Of a stretch of 32,356 nucleotides of DNA, positions 7,971 through 15,685 are shown piece by piece. Within the stretch, counting starts at the first letter, position 1; every line of letters begins with the position of its first letter. Source of the stretch: Labilithrix sp. (GTDB taxonomy: Bacteria > Myxococcota > Polyangia > Polyangiales > Polyangiaceae); contig JAQBQL010000135.1 in the NCBI GenBank assembly GCA_028287035.1, positions 1 through 32,356 of the forward strand. The letters are read 5' to 3'. Below the pieces are notes generated by a model, which did no database searches, was not told where the DNA came from, and saw only the letters and a program-made list of their open reading frames with translations. The position numbers and the translations under genes were made by a program.

Positions 7971-8166
7971 CCGTCTCGCCAATCACCAAAAAAAATCAGT
8001 CGTAGAGCCTGTGGAAAGGGTGGGCAGCGGAAGCAGCAACGGGGGGCAGAGGGGGCAACTGCCCGCGCGAGTCCGCCAGTCTCGCGACACCCCATCAGGG
8101 CAGTTGTCCCCGCTGTCCCGCGGCGCGCCGCTGTCCACGCTTTCCACAGGCTGCAAAGCCTGATGC
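7971..8166 (+). repeat. Left inverted-repeat arm of the HNH element (nested hairpin)
   Basis: This arm is the reverse complement of 9424-9617. It is also an imperfect palindrome. An outer stem, 8006-8030 with 8128-8152, pairs at 23 of 25 positions. An inner stem, 8041-8064 with 8098-8121, pairs at 20 of 24. A small CGCGAG/CTCGCG stem (8066-8071, 8081-8086) sits in the loop. Three of the six imperfect pairs are G-T wobbles on the plus strand. The outer end carries eight A (7988-7995), giving T8 on the outward-reading strand. Confidence 0.9.
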
Positions 8167-8193
8167 GAATCAGCAAACATATGCGGTATTCAC

Positions 8194-8211
8194 ATATTGA
8201 ATTATCAATAT
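8194..8211. promoter_or_regulatory. AT-rich palindrome before the HNH gene
   Basis: ATATTGA-ATTA-TCAATAT is a perfect 7+4+7 inverted repeat, 16 nt before the GTG/ATG start. It lies in a 60-nt stretch (8167-8226) far richer in A and T than its surroundings, containing CATATG and TATTCA. This is a plausible promoter and operator, perhaps for autoregulation, but no -35/-10 pair can be assigned with confidence. Confidence 0.5.
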
Positions 8212-8227
8212 CCAGAACTACCTTATC

Positions 8228-9403
8228 GTGATGCAGCCTAACCTCGACGCCGGAGCCCTCACCGCCTACGCCGACGACCAGCTCCTCGCCGCGCTGCAAG
8301 CGCTGCGGTCAGCAAAGCGCCGCATCGACGCGCGTATGCTCAGGATGCTCGTCGAGGTCGAGGACCGCCGGCTCGAGCTGCGTTCGGCGTACAGCTCGAT
8401 ATACGACTTTTGCAGGCGCTTTCTCCTGATGAGCGAATCCGGCGCGTTCCGCAGATCGGTGGCAGTGAAGATGGTGCGGCGGCATCCGGAGCTCCTCGAG
8501 CACCTGGCCGACGGGCATCTCACGCTTTCGAGCATGGTGATGCTGGACGGACTTCTGACGCACGAGAACGCTGCTTCGCTGGTCGCGTCGGTGTCGGGAA
8601 AGACGACGAGCGAGGTGAAGGCGCTGATCGTCGAGCAGGCGCCCCGCCCTGACGTCCCCACGCGGCTGGAGCGCGTCGTCGAGCAGGCGCCATTGCTGGG
8701 GAACGCGCCTGTCGCGGAGCCGTCGCGCGCACGCGTCGAGCCCCTCGGCGAGGCGCGCTACGCGCTCCAGATGACGGTGAGCCAGCGGCTCCACGAGAAG
8801 CTCGAGAAGGCCCGCGACCTCCTGAGCCATCGGCAGCCCGATCGTGATCTCGGTGTCACGATGGAGGCGGCCGTCGATCTCCTCATCGCGAAGCTGGAGA
8901 AGGAGCGGCTCGGGGCGGCCGAGCGTCCGCGCACGACGCCGGAGACTGCCGCGGCGAAGGCGGGCGTCTCACGAGCGGCGGTCCGCACCGTGTTCGCGCG
9001 GGACGGGCAGCGCTGCGGATTTCGTGACGACAACGGCCGCCGCTGCCCTTCGACGCACATGCTGGAGCTGGATCATCTTCATGCGCGAGCGCTCGGCGGC
9101 AGCGACGATGCGGGCAATCTCGCCGTGCGATGCCGCGCGCACAACCGGCTGCATGCCGAGCAAGACTTCGGACGCGCCCACGTCGCCGCGAAGATAGCCG
9201 AGCGTCGTGCGAGCACGGCGCCGCTCCTCGACCGGACGCGCGAGACCCTGCGCGGGGCGCTCGTCGGGCTCGGTTTCAAGGCGAACGAGGCGGCGCGCGC
9301 GATCGCGTCGGTGGCATCCGTCACGTCGGTCACGTCCGCCGGCGAGGAGCCGCCTCTGCCGGACCTCCTTCGAGAGGCGCTGCGGGTGCTCGCGCCTGCG
9401 TGA
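8228..9403 (+). CDS. DUF222-HNH endonuclease with RuvA domain III-like C-terminus
   Basis: A 391-aa protein (390 if the ATG at 8231 is used rather than GTG 8228; neither has a clear ribosome site). Residues 1 to about 215 are the helical DUF222 region. The HNH nuclease follows at about 250-315, with LELDH (His283), AGNLAV (Asn297) and RAHN (His305). Cys263, Cys273, Cys302 and His305 could bind a structural zinc. The last ~50 residues (about 340-391) contain ALVGLGFKANEAARAI and LLREALRVL. This closely parallels the RuvA C-terminal domain, where an ALxxLGYxxxEAxxAV helix pair is followed by an IREAL helix. The gene is the only one between the two palindromic arms. The likely role is DNA cleavage linked to the spread or maintenance of the element, perhaps on branched DNA; that role is inference. 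Confidence 0.9.
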   Translation: MMQPNLDAGALTAYADDQLLAALQALRSAKRRIDARMLRMLVEVEDRRLELRSAYSSIYDFCRRFLLMSESGAFRRSVAVKMVRRHPELLEHLADGHLTLSSMVMLDGLLTHENAASLVASVSGKTTSEVKALIVEQAPRPDVPTRLERVVEQAPLLGNAPVAEPSRARVEPLGEARYALQMTVSQRLHEKLEKARDLLSHRQPDRDLGVTMEAAVDLLIAKLEKERLGAAERPRTTPETAAAKAGVSRAAVRTVFARDGQRCGFRDDNGRRCPSTHMLELDHLHARALGGSDDAGNLAVRCRAHNRLHAEQDFGRAHVAAKIAERRASTAPLLDRTRETLRGALVGLGFKANEAARAIASVASVTSVTSAGEEPPLPDLLREALRVLAPA

Positions 9404-9423
9404 GCACGGCGGCATTGAGAAAA

Positions 9424-9617
9424 CGCATCGGGCTTTGCAGCCTGTGGAAAGCGTGGACAGCGGCGCGCCGGGGGACAGCGGGGACAACTGCCCTGATGCG
9501 TTGGCGCGAGACTGAAGGGTCACGCGGGCAGTTGCCCCCTCTGCCCCCCGTCGCTGCTTCCGCTGCCCACCCTTCCCACAGGCTCTACGGCTGATTTTTT
9601 GTGATTTTGCGAGACGG
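9424..9617 (-). repeat. Right inverted-repeat arm of the HNH element (nested hairpin)
   Basis: This is the inverted copy of 7971-8166, beginning 20 nt after the HNH stop codon. The outer stem is 9439-9463 with 9560-9584 (22 of 25 pairs), and the inner stem 9470-9493 with 9526-9549. The loop (9494-9525) has diverged strongly from the left arm while the stems have not. Six T (9595-9600) follow the hairpin by ten bases, too far for a standard terminator. Alignment with the left arm continues through GTGATT (9601-9606) to the GCGAGACGGC region. Confidence 0.9.
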
Positions 9618-9663
9618 CCGCGGGGGTGGGCTCGTTGGGCCGGGTTCGCCGAAGGGCGGGATC

Positions 9664-9680
9664 ACTGCCGATACGGCAGT
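9664..9680. promoter_or_regulatory. Palindrome upstream of purB
   Basis: ACTGCCG-ATA-CGGCAGT is a perfect 7+3+7 inverted repeat, 35 nt before the purB start and outside the HNH element. It could be an operator or the top of a 5' leader hairpin. It does not match the E. coli PurR consensus as I know it. Confidence 0.4.
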
Positions 9681-9715
9681 TGGGATTGGGACGGTGGGCC
9701 TGCTAAGAGCCGGGC

Positions 9716-11014
9716 ATGATTCCCCGCTACACGCCGAAGGATCTCGCTGCCCTCTGGTCGCCGGAGCACCGGTACGAGGTCTGGCTCGAGGTCGAGCTCG
9801 CGGCGTGCGAGGCGATGGAGGATGCTGGCCTCGTGCCCGCCGGGGTCGCGGCCGGGTTGCGGGGGAGGAAGCTCGTGCTCGATGCGAACCGCATCGACGA
9901 GATCGAGCGGACCACCAAGCACGATGTCATCGCCTTCCTCACGCACGTCGAGGAGCTCGCCGGGCCCGACGCACGGTGGCTGCACCGCGGGATGACCTCG
10001 AGCGACGTGCTCGACAGCTCGTTCGCGATCCTGCTCCGCGACGCGACCGACTCGCTCGTCGAGCGGACCGAGAAGCTGCTCGCGGCCCTCGCCAAGCGCG
10101 CCCGTGAGCACGCCAGGACGCCGATGATCGGTCGTAGCCACGGCATCTTCGCGGAGCCCGTCACGTTCGGCCTCGCGCTCGCCGGACATCACGCGGAGAT
10201 CGCGCGCGGGCGCGAGCGGCTCGTGCGGGCGCGCGCGCAGATCGCGGTCGGCAAGATCGCGGGCGCCGTCGGCACGTACGCGCACCTCTCGCCGGCCATC
10301 GAGCAGGCGGCGCTCGCGAAGCTCGGGCTCGAGGCCGAGACGGTGAGCACGCAGATCGTCCCGCGCGACCGCCACGCGGAGCTCTTCTGCGCGATGGCCC
10401 TCGTCGCGGCGGGCATCGAGCGCTTCGCGACCAACGTGCGCCACTGGCAGCGCTCCGAGGTCGGCGAGGCCGAGGAGGCCTTCACCGTGGGCCAGAAGGG
10501 GTCGAGCGCGATGCCCCACAAGCGGAACCCGGTCCTCAGCGAGAACCTGTGCGGCCTCGCCCGCATCGTGCGCGCCGCGTGCATCCCGGCGCTCGAGAAC
10601 GTGGCGCTGTGGCACGAGCGGGACATCTCGCACTCGTCGGCCGAGCGCATGATCGCCCCCGACACGACCGCCACGCTCGGCTTCATGCTGGATCGCTGCA
10701 AGAGCCTCGTGGAGGGCCTCGTCGTGTACCCGGAGCGCCTCTCCGAGAACATGAAGCGCGCCAACGAGCTGTACTTCTCCGAGGCGGTGCTGCTCGCGCT
10801 GGTCGACGCGGGCATGGTCCGTCAGGAGGCGTACGTGCTCGTGCAGCGCAACGCGATGAAGGCGTGGCGCGGCGAGGGCGGCTTCCGCGACAACCTCGCC
10901 GCCGACGCCGACGTGAGCTCGAAGATCCCGGACGCCAAGCTCACGAAGCTCTTCGATCTCGAGCACGCGCTCCAGCACGTGCCGGGGATCGTGGAGCGCG
11001 CCGTCGGCGGGTGA
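9716..11014 (+). CDS. purB: Adenylosuccinate lyase
   Basis: A 432-aa fumarase/aspartase-superfamily lyase. It acts twice in purine synthesis, removing fumarate from SAICAR and from adenylosuccinate. It begins [19 protein letters not shown] and carries the three family regions: [19 protein letters not shown] with the catalytic His, and the flexible-loop signature [11 protein letters not shown] (262-272) with the catalytic Ser. The length and lack of a long C-terminal extension fit the Bacillus-type PurB. The ATG at 9716 starts directly at the conserved N-terminus. It stands alone: the gene before is the HNH element and the gene after is on the other strand, ending 9 nt away. Confidence 0.95.
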   Translation: MIPRYTPKDLAALWSPEHRYEVWLEVELAACEAMEDAGLVPAGVAAGLRGRKLVLDANRIDEIERTTKHDVIAFLTHVEELAGPDARWLHRGMTSSDVLDSSFAILLRDATDSLVERTEKLLAALAKRAREHARTPMIGRSHGIFAEPVTFGLALAGHHAEIARGRERLVRARAQIAVGKIAGAVGTYAHLSPAIEQAALAKLGLEAETVSTQIVPRDRHAELFCAMALVAAGIERFATNVRHWQRSEVGEAEEAFTVGQKGSSAMPHKRNPVLSENLCGLARIVRAACIPALENVALWHERDISHSSAERMIAPDTTATLGFMLDRCKSLVEGLVVYPERLSENMKRANELYFSEAVLLALVDAGMVRQEAYVLVQRNAMKAWRGEGGFRDNLAADADVSSKIPDAKLTKLFDLEHALQHVPGIVERAVGG

Positions 11015-11023
11015 CCGCGCGGC

Positions 11024-11614
11024 TCAGCGCATCACGAGCGCGGCGACCGCGACGGCGGTCACGAGGCACATCGTGAGGGCGGTCATCACGGTGAGCGCCC
11101 ACCGCGCGTCGCTCGAGTAACGCTTGCTGCTCCACACCGCGGCGAGCCCGATCGGCGGCACGAGGATGAGCAGCGACCCGAGCGCGACGGGATCCTCCCA
11201 CCACGCGGCGGCAGGCTTCGGCGCCATCGCGGGCCCAGCAGCGCGCGGCGCCGGCTGGTAGACGGGCATGAGGCGCACGTCGCGCGCCGGATCGTGACGG
11301 CGCGGTATGATCGGCTCGGGCAGCGCCGCACGAGGCGGCGGAGGGAGCGCCGACGCGCTCACCACGGGGAACGCCGCGCGGAGCTGCTCGGGCACCTCCA
11401 TGAACATGCATTTACGCATCGCCGAGCGACGCATCGGCTCGCGGCTCAGCACCTCGTAGGGGCGCGCCGGCGGCGGCGGGGGCTCACGCAGCCACCCGTT
11501 CCCGATCAGCGTACCGAAGCCACGGCCGGTTCGGGTGATGCCACGCGGGGTCGGGGAACGCATCCGGTCCAGGAAGGATGCAATGCCTGGCGCCGCGCGC
11601 AAGGGGGGAGGCAT
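11024..11614 (-). CDS. Hypothetical proline-rich protein with two C-terminal membrane helices
   Basis: A 196-aa protein I do not recognise. The first ~120 residues are basic and proline-rich (REPPPPPARPYEV, SALPPPPRAALPEP) with no known motif. The end has two hydrophobic segments around SLLILVPPIGLAAVW and LTVMTALTMCLVTAVAVAALV, joined by SSKRYSSDARWA. That helix-WSSxxYS-helix pattern recurs at the end of unrelated myxobacterial orphan proteins, to my recollection. The ATG at 11614 is chosen because the glycosyltransferase gene upstream stops at 11656; no strong ribosome site is visible. It is probably cotranscribed with that gene. An inner-membrane location with a cytoplasmic or periplasmic proline-rich arm is likely. 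Confidence 0.65.
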   Translation of the reverse strand: MPPPLRAAPGIASFLDRMRSPTPRGITRTGRGFGTLIGNGWLREPPPPPARPYEVLSREPMRRSAMRKCMFMEVPEQLRAAFPVVSASALPPPPRAALPEPIIPRRHDPARDVRLMPVYQPAPRAAGPAMAPKPAAAWWEDPVALGSLLILVPPIGLAAVWSSKRYSSDARWALTVMTALTMCLVTAVAVAALVMR

Positions 11615-11655
11615 CACTTCGCGCTCTCTCACCCGTTCGGGTGACACGCCCCGCG

Positions 11656-12435
11656 TCAACGCCGGGCGCGGTTCCGGACCGCCGCCCGGCCGATCAGGTA
11701 GAAGATCGGGGGCAGGTGACGGAGACGGAGCTTGCTTTCCTCCGCCCCGTAGACCGGCCGGACGGGCACCTCTTTCACGCGCATATCCCGGGCCGTGACC
11801 TGTCCGAGAAGGTCGTTCGGGTAGCCGAAGGACGGCCACAGGCCGGCGAGGTCGAGGCGAAGCGCCGCGTGACGCGCGAGCGCCGTGTAGCCGCACTGGC
11901 TGTCCGAGACGGGCTGCCCGATGGCCGCGGACGTCAGCCGCGAGAACACCTGGCCGCCCACCCAGCGAGGGAGGCCCATCGAGCGGCGAACCGCCGGATC
12001 GGCGAACCGGTCACCCTTCACGTAGTCCGCCTCGCCGAGGACCACCGGCGTGACGACACGGACGAGGTCGTCCGGATCCATCTGCCCGTCCCCCGCCATG
12101 ACGCAGATCGCGTCCGTGGGGCCCTGCGTCAGAGCCAGCGCCGCGCGGTAGCCGGTGACGAGGGCGGCCCCCACCCCGCGCCGCGCCGCGTGACGCTCGA
12201 TGACGAGGCGTGGGTCCTGCACCGCGAGCGCCGCCTGGCACGTGCGGTCGGCGCTCCCGTCGTCCACGAGGACGATCGCGTCGACGAACGCCGGCATGGT
12301 CGCGATGACGCCCGCCACGTGCCGCTCCTCGTGGAAGGCCGGCACCACGACCGCGACGCGCGCGCCGCTCAGCACGGGGGCCGCCGGAAGAGCCTCGTCG
12401 CCGCTCGAGGAGGCTCGATGACGCCGCCATGACAC
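11656..12435 (-). CDS. Soluble GT2 glycosyltransferase (DPM1-like)
   Basis: A 259-aa family 2 glycosyltransferase with VAVVVPAFHEE, LVDDGSADRT, and the DXD-type motif AGDGQMDPDDL. It then has GDRFADPAVRR and DSQCGYTAL, as in polyprenyl-phosphate mannose or glucose synthases that lack membrane helices. The sugar and acceptor are unknown. The longest reading starts at GTG 12435, only 33 nt from phoB on the other strand and overlapping the probable phoB promoter. A later start (for example GTG 12375, just before the first conserved strand) is possible. The downstream partner is the proline-rich membrane protein. Confidence 0.85.
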   Translation of the reverse strand: MSWRRHRASSSGDEALPAAPVLSGARVAVVVPAFHEERHVAGVIATMPAFVDAIVLVDDGSADRTCQAALAVQDPRLVIERHAARRGVGAALVTGYRAALALTQGPTDAICVMAGDGQMDPDDLVRVVTPVVLGEADYVKGDRFADPAVRRSMGLPRWVGGQVFSRLTSAAIGQPVSDSQCGYTALARHAALRLDLAGLWPSFGYPNDLLGQVTARDMRVKEVPVRPVYGAEESKLRLRHLPPIFYLIGRAAVRNRARR

Positions 12436-12457
12436 CTGGTCGTCACACGACTAGAGT
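12429..12457 (+). promoter_or_regulatory. Probable sigma-70 promoter of the pho-pst operon
   Basis: ATGACA (12429-12434, 5 of 6), a 17-nt spacer and TAGAGT (12452-12457, 4 of 6) lie directly before phoB. Initiation would fall near 12464, leaving only a few untranslated bases before the ATG at 12469, where no ribosome site is visible. No repeat resembling a classical Pho box is seen. Confidence 0.5.
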
Positions 12458-12468
12458 ACTGCCGGATC

Positions 12469-13167
12469 ATGGCGCGAATCTTGGTGATCGAGGACGAGCC
12501 CGACATCCAGCAGATCCTCGAATACAACCTCCGCGAGAAGGGCCACAAGGTCTTCATCGCGGGCCGGGGCGAAGAAGGGCTCCGCCTCGCACGCGAGAAG
12601 CGCCCCGACCTCGTCCTGCTCGACCTGATGCTCCCCGACATGCCAGGCACCGAGATCTGCAAGGCGCTGAAGAGCGACCCGGCGACGCGCGCCACGCAGG
12701 TCGTCATGCTCACGGCAAAGGGCGAGGAGATCGATCGCGTGGTCGGCTTCGAGCTCGGCGCCGACGACTACGTGGTGAAGCCGTTCAGCGTGCGCGAGCT
12801 CCTCCTGCGGGTGCAGGCGATCCTCCGCCGTTCGCAGGGCGAGCCCGAGTCGGCGCAAGGCTTCCAGTTCGGCAGTCTGCGGGTCGACCGCGAGGCCCAC
12901 CGCGTGTGGGCGCGGGACGCGGAGCTCGAGCTCACCGCCCTCGAGTTCAAGCTGCTGGTCACGCTCTTCGACCGGAAGAACCGCGTCCAGACGCGGGCTG
13001 CGCTCCTCAGTGACGTCTGGGGCATCGACGCCGACATCACGACCCGCACCGTCGACACGCACGTGAAGCGCCTTCGCGAGAAGCTCGGCGACGCCGGCAA
13101 CTACATCGAGACGGTCCGCGGCGTCGGCTATCGCTTCGCCGACAACCCCCAGGAGGCCACCGGGTGA
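12469..13167 (+). CDS. phoB: Phosphate regulon response regulator PhoB
   Basis: A 232-aa OmpR/PhoB-type response regulator. The receiver domain (1 to about 118) has Asp9-Glu10, the phospho-acceptor Asp52 in LLDLMLPD, Thr82 and Lys104 in VVKPF. A winged-helix DNA-binding domain follows (about 130-227) with LTALEFKLL and RTVDTHVKRLREKLG. Phosphorylated by PhoR, it would activate the operon it heads when phosphate is scarce. The ATG at 12469 starts at the conserved first strand. It overlaps phoR by GTGA. The neighbours (phoR, pstSCAB, phoU) make PhoB rather than another OmpR-family regulator the right name. Confidence 0.95.
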   Translation: MARILVIEDEPDIQQILEYNLREKGHKVFIAGRGEEGLRLAREKRPDLVLLDLMLPDMPGTEICKALKSDPATRATQVVMLTAKGEEIDRVVGFELGADDYVVKPFSVRELLLRVQAILRRSQGEPESAQGFQFGSLRVDREAHRVWARDAELELTALEFKLLVTLFDRKNRVQTRAALLSDVWGIDADITTRTVDTHVKRLREKLGDAGNYIETVRGVGYRFADNPQEATG

Positions 13168-14630
13168 GAGGAGGCCTGCGCGTCCGCGTCCTCAGCGCGA
13201 CCTGGCTCCTCGGCTCCGTCTGCGTCTACGCCTCGATCGTCGCGTACGAGCAGAAGGTGCCGGCTGGCTCCGCGGCGCTGCTCGCCCTCGTGGCGGGCGG
13301 CATCGTCGCGTTCGTGCTGAGCGGGCTGTCGCTCCGCTGGTTCGACGCCGCGGTCCGTCCGCTCACCGACAACGCGCGGCGCATGCACGAGGGCGATCTC
13401 ACGGTGCGCGCCAGGCTCGCCAAGGAACAGGACGTCGGGCAGCTCGGCGCGGCCTTCGATCAGCTCGCAGGGAGCCTCTCGCAGACCGTCGGCGAGCTTC
13501 GCCAGGAGCGCGATCTCGTGAGCCGCATCCTCGACGGCATGCAGGAGGGCGTCCTCCTCCTCGACGGCGAGGGGAAGGTGGCGCTCATGAACCCGGCACT
13601 GCGCGAGATGCTGCTGCTGCGCGCCGATCTGCTCGGACAGCCGCTCCTCGAGGTGGTCCGCCATGCCGAGCTGAAGGAGCTGCTCGACCGCGCCCGTACC
13701 AGCCGCACGCCCGCGTCGGGCGAGGTGGAGCTCGGAGGCCTCAAGCCGCGACGGCTGCTGGTCCGCGCCACCGCCTTCACGCAGGTCGGGCCGGCGCGGC
13801 CGAGCGGGCGGAGCAGCGACCCGAAGAGCGGGCTCCTCGCGGTCTTCTTCGACGTCACCGACATCCGCCGGCTCGAGTCGCTGCGCCGGGACTTCGTGGC
13901 CAACGTCTCGCACGAGCTGCGCACGCCGGTCACCGCGGTGCTCTCGGCCGCCGAGACGCTCGACATGGTGCTCGGCAAGGATCCCGAGCAAGCCAAGCGC
14001 TTTCTCGCGATCATCGAGCGCAACGCGGCGCGCCTCCAGCGTCTCATCGAGGACCTCCTCGATCTGTCGCGCATCGAATCGCGCGAGCTGAAGCTGCGTC
14101 CGGAGCGGTTCGCGTTCGAGCCGTTCGCCGTCCACCTGCTCGGCATGTTCAAGGAGCGCGCCGACAAGCGGCGCATCACCCTGCGCCCCGAGACCGCGAA
14201 GAACCTGGACGCCGAGGTCGACCGGCGCGCCCTCGAGCAGGTGCTCACGAACCTCGTCGACAACGCGGTGAAGTACTGCCCGGAAGGCTCCTCGGTGGTG
14301 CTCCACGCCGAGCCGCTCGAGGGCGCGGTGCGCGGCGTTCGCCTGCGCGTCGTGGACGACGGCGGCGGCATCGAGGAAAAGCACCTGCCGCGGCTCTTCG
14401 AGCGCTTCTACCGCGTCGACGCGGGCCGGTCGCGCGAGATGGGCGGCACCGGGCTCGGCCTCTCGATCGTGAAGCATCTCGTCGAGGCGATGGGCGGAAG
14501 CATCGACGTCGTCAGCAAGGTCGGCACGGGGACCACCTTCGACGTCACCATCCCGGACGCGAGCGCGCGCGTCGGGCACCGCGAGCGGAGCGGCTCGTCG
14601 GACGACGTGACCCGGGAGGACGCGGCATGA
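13164..14630 (+). CDS. phoR: Phosphate sensor histidine kinase PhoR
   Basis: A 488-aa membrane histidine kinase. Two membrane segments (about 9-28 and 36-55) leave only a very short outer loop, so the protein cannot sense phosphate itself; as in E. coli it should take its signal from PstSCAB and PhoU. A HAMP-like linker with EGDLTVRA (about 60-110) and a PAS domain (about 118-235) follow. Next come the HisKA site NVSHELRTP (His250) and the ATPase domain with NLVDNAVKY, VVDDGGGI, FYRVDAG and GGTGLGLSIVKHL. Translation starts at GTG 13164, overlapping the phoB stop by four bases, and its own stop overlaps pstS as ATGA. Confidence 0.94.
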   Translation: MRGGLRVRVLSATWLLGSVCVYASIVAYEQKVPAGSAALLALVAGGIVAFVLSGLSLRWFDAAVRPLTDNARRMHEGDLTVRARLAKEQDVGQLGAAFDQLAGSLSQTVGELRQERDLVSRILDGMQEGVLLLDGEGKVALMNPALREMLLLRADLLGQPLLEVVRHAELKELLDRARTSRTPASGEVELGGLKPRRLLVRATAFTQVGPARPSGRSSDPKSGLLAVFFDVTDIRRLESLRRDFVANVSHELRTPVTAVLSAAETLDMVLGKDPEQAKRFLAIIERNAARLQRLIEDLLDLSRIESRELKLRPERFAFEPFAVHLLGMFKERADKRRITLRPETAKNLDAEVDRRALEQVLTNLVDNAVKYCPEGSSVVLHAEPLEGAVRGVRLRVVDDGGGIEEKHLPRLFERFYRVDAGRSREMGGTGLGLSIVKHLVEAMGGSIDVVSKVGTGTTFDVTIPDASARVGHRERSGSSDDVTREDAA

Positions 14631-15682
14631 TCCGGCGCTCCTTCCTCGCTCTCGCGGTGATCCTCGCGGGCTGCTCACGCTCGAACGCGGCGCCGAGCGA
14701 GGCCTCGCCGCGGGTGCTCGTCGGGGCCGGCGCGACCCTGCCCTTCCCGCTCTACTCGAAGTGGTCGGCCGAGTACGCGCGCGTCGAGCCCACCGTGCGC
14801 GTGAACTACCAGTCGATCGGCTCTGGCGCGGGCGTGCGTCAGCTCGCCGACGGGGTGGTCGACTTCGGCGCCACCGACGCGCCGGGCGACGTCGAGACGC
14901 CGGGCGGCGCGAAGCTCGTCTACGTGCCGACCACCATCGGCGCGGTCGTCTTCGCGTTCAACGTGCCGGGGCTCCGTGCGCTGTCGCTGTCCGGTGAGCT
15001 CGCCGGCGACATCTTCCTCGGCAAGGTGAGCACGTGGGACGACGCGCGCATCCGCCGCGAGAACCCCGGCGCCGAGCTGCCGAGCGGCGCCATCACCGTC
15101 GTGCACCGCGCCGACGGGAGCGGCACGAGCGCCGCGCTCACGAGCTACCTCGCCAAGGAGAACGCGACCTGGCGCACCACGGTCGGCACCACCACGTCCC
15201 CGCACTTCCCGGTCGGGGTGGGCGCGAAGGGCAACGAGGGCGTGACCGCCTTCGTGAAGAGCACCCCGCTCGCGATCGGCTACGTCGAGCTCGTCTACGC
15301 GCGGCAGGCGGGCCTCGCCATGGCGAGCGTCCGCAACGCGCGCGGAAGGATGGTCGCGCCCTCCGTCGAGTCCGTGGATCGCGCGGCGAGGAGCGCGCCC
15401 CTGCCCGACGCCCCGGACGCGCGCATCGTGCTCGCCGCCGCGGAGGACGAGGCCGCCTACCCGATCGCGGCGCTCTCGTTCGTGGTGGTCCCGCGCGACC
15501 TGCCCGGTCGGGCCAAGGGCGAGGCGCTCGCCAGGTTCCTGTGGTGGGGCGTGCACGAGGGTCAGTCCTTCGCTCGCGCGCTCGATTACGCGCAGCTCCC
15601 CCCGGCCATCGTGGAGCGCGCCGAGCGGCGCCTCGGTGAGCTGCGCGCGGACGGCCGCCCCCTCCTCCCGCCGGGCGGCTGA
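14627..15682 (+). CDS. pstS: Phosphate-binding lipoprotein PstS
   Basis: A 351-aa substrate-binding protein of the high-affinity phosphate ABC importer. The N-terminus is a lipoprotein signal peptide with lipobox LAGC (Cys16), so it is anchored to a membrane facing the periplasm. Ligand-loop motifs typical of PstS are present: GAGATLPFPLYSKW near the start, IGSGAGVRQL, DFGATDAP, and the phosphate-contacting HRADGSGTSAALTSYL. ATG 14627 overlaps the phoR stop (ATGA). pstC follows 3 nt after its stop codon. Confidence 0.95.
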   Translation: MIRRSFLALAVILAGCSRSNAAPSEASPRVLVGAGATLPFPLYSKWSAEYARVEPTVRVNYQSIGSGAGVRQLADGVVDFGATDAPGDVETPGGAKLVYVPTTIGAVVFAFNVPGLRALSLSGELAGDIFLGKVSTWDDARIRRENPGAELPSGAITVVHRADGSGTSAALTSYLAKENATWRTTVGTTTSPHFPVGVGAKGNEGVTAFVKSTPLAIGYVELVYARQAGLAMASVRNARGRMVAPSVESVDRAARSAPLPDAPDARIVLAAAEDEAAYPIAALSFVVVPRDLPGRAKGEALARFLWWGVHEGQSFARALDYAQLPPAIVERAERRLGELRADGRPLLPPGG

Positions 15683-15685
15683 CCG

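Larger units (their letters stand above)
7971..9618 (+). mobile_element. Putative one-gene HNH element bounded by ~190-bp palindromic inverted repeats
   Basis: Two long inverted repeats (7971-8166 and 9424-9617) enclose a single DUF222-HNH nuclease gene and a short AT-rich leader. Outside a divergent central loop the arms differ at only about five positions over roughly 150 nt, which implies recent duplication or continuing gene conversion. There is no DDE, serine or tyrosine recombinase, so this is not a normal insertion sequence. DUF222-HNH genes are known as repeated elements in other bacteria (the 13E12 repeats of Mycobacterium tuberculosis). Here the element sits between the FadJ-like gene and purB without breaking either. 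No convincing target-site duplication is seen. Mobility is inferred from the architecture, not demonstrated. Confidence 0.65.

Noticed and set aside
8010..9580. CTTTCCACA-type sequences in the arm stems as DnaA boxes and the element as a replication origin
   Set aside because: The matches to the DnaA consensus are imperfect and all lie in the repeated stems. There is no cluster, no AT-rich unwinding element of the usual type and no dnaA or rep gene.
9439..9600. Right arm as a rho-independent terminator for the HNH gene
   Set aside because: The T run starts about ten bases after the stem end, and the stem is far longer than a terminator. Some termination effect is possible, but it does not explain the structure.
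7877..9672. ACTGCCGAT at 7877-7885 and 9664-9672 as a target-site duplication of the HNH element
   Set aside because: The copies lie ~85 and ~46 bp outside the inverted repeats, not at their ends. A 9-bp match between two GC-rich flanks of this size is not unlikely by chance.
12436..12468. A Pho box in front of phoB
   Set aside because: No pair of CTGTCAT-like repeats can be found between the divergent genes.
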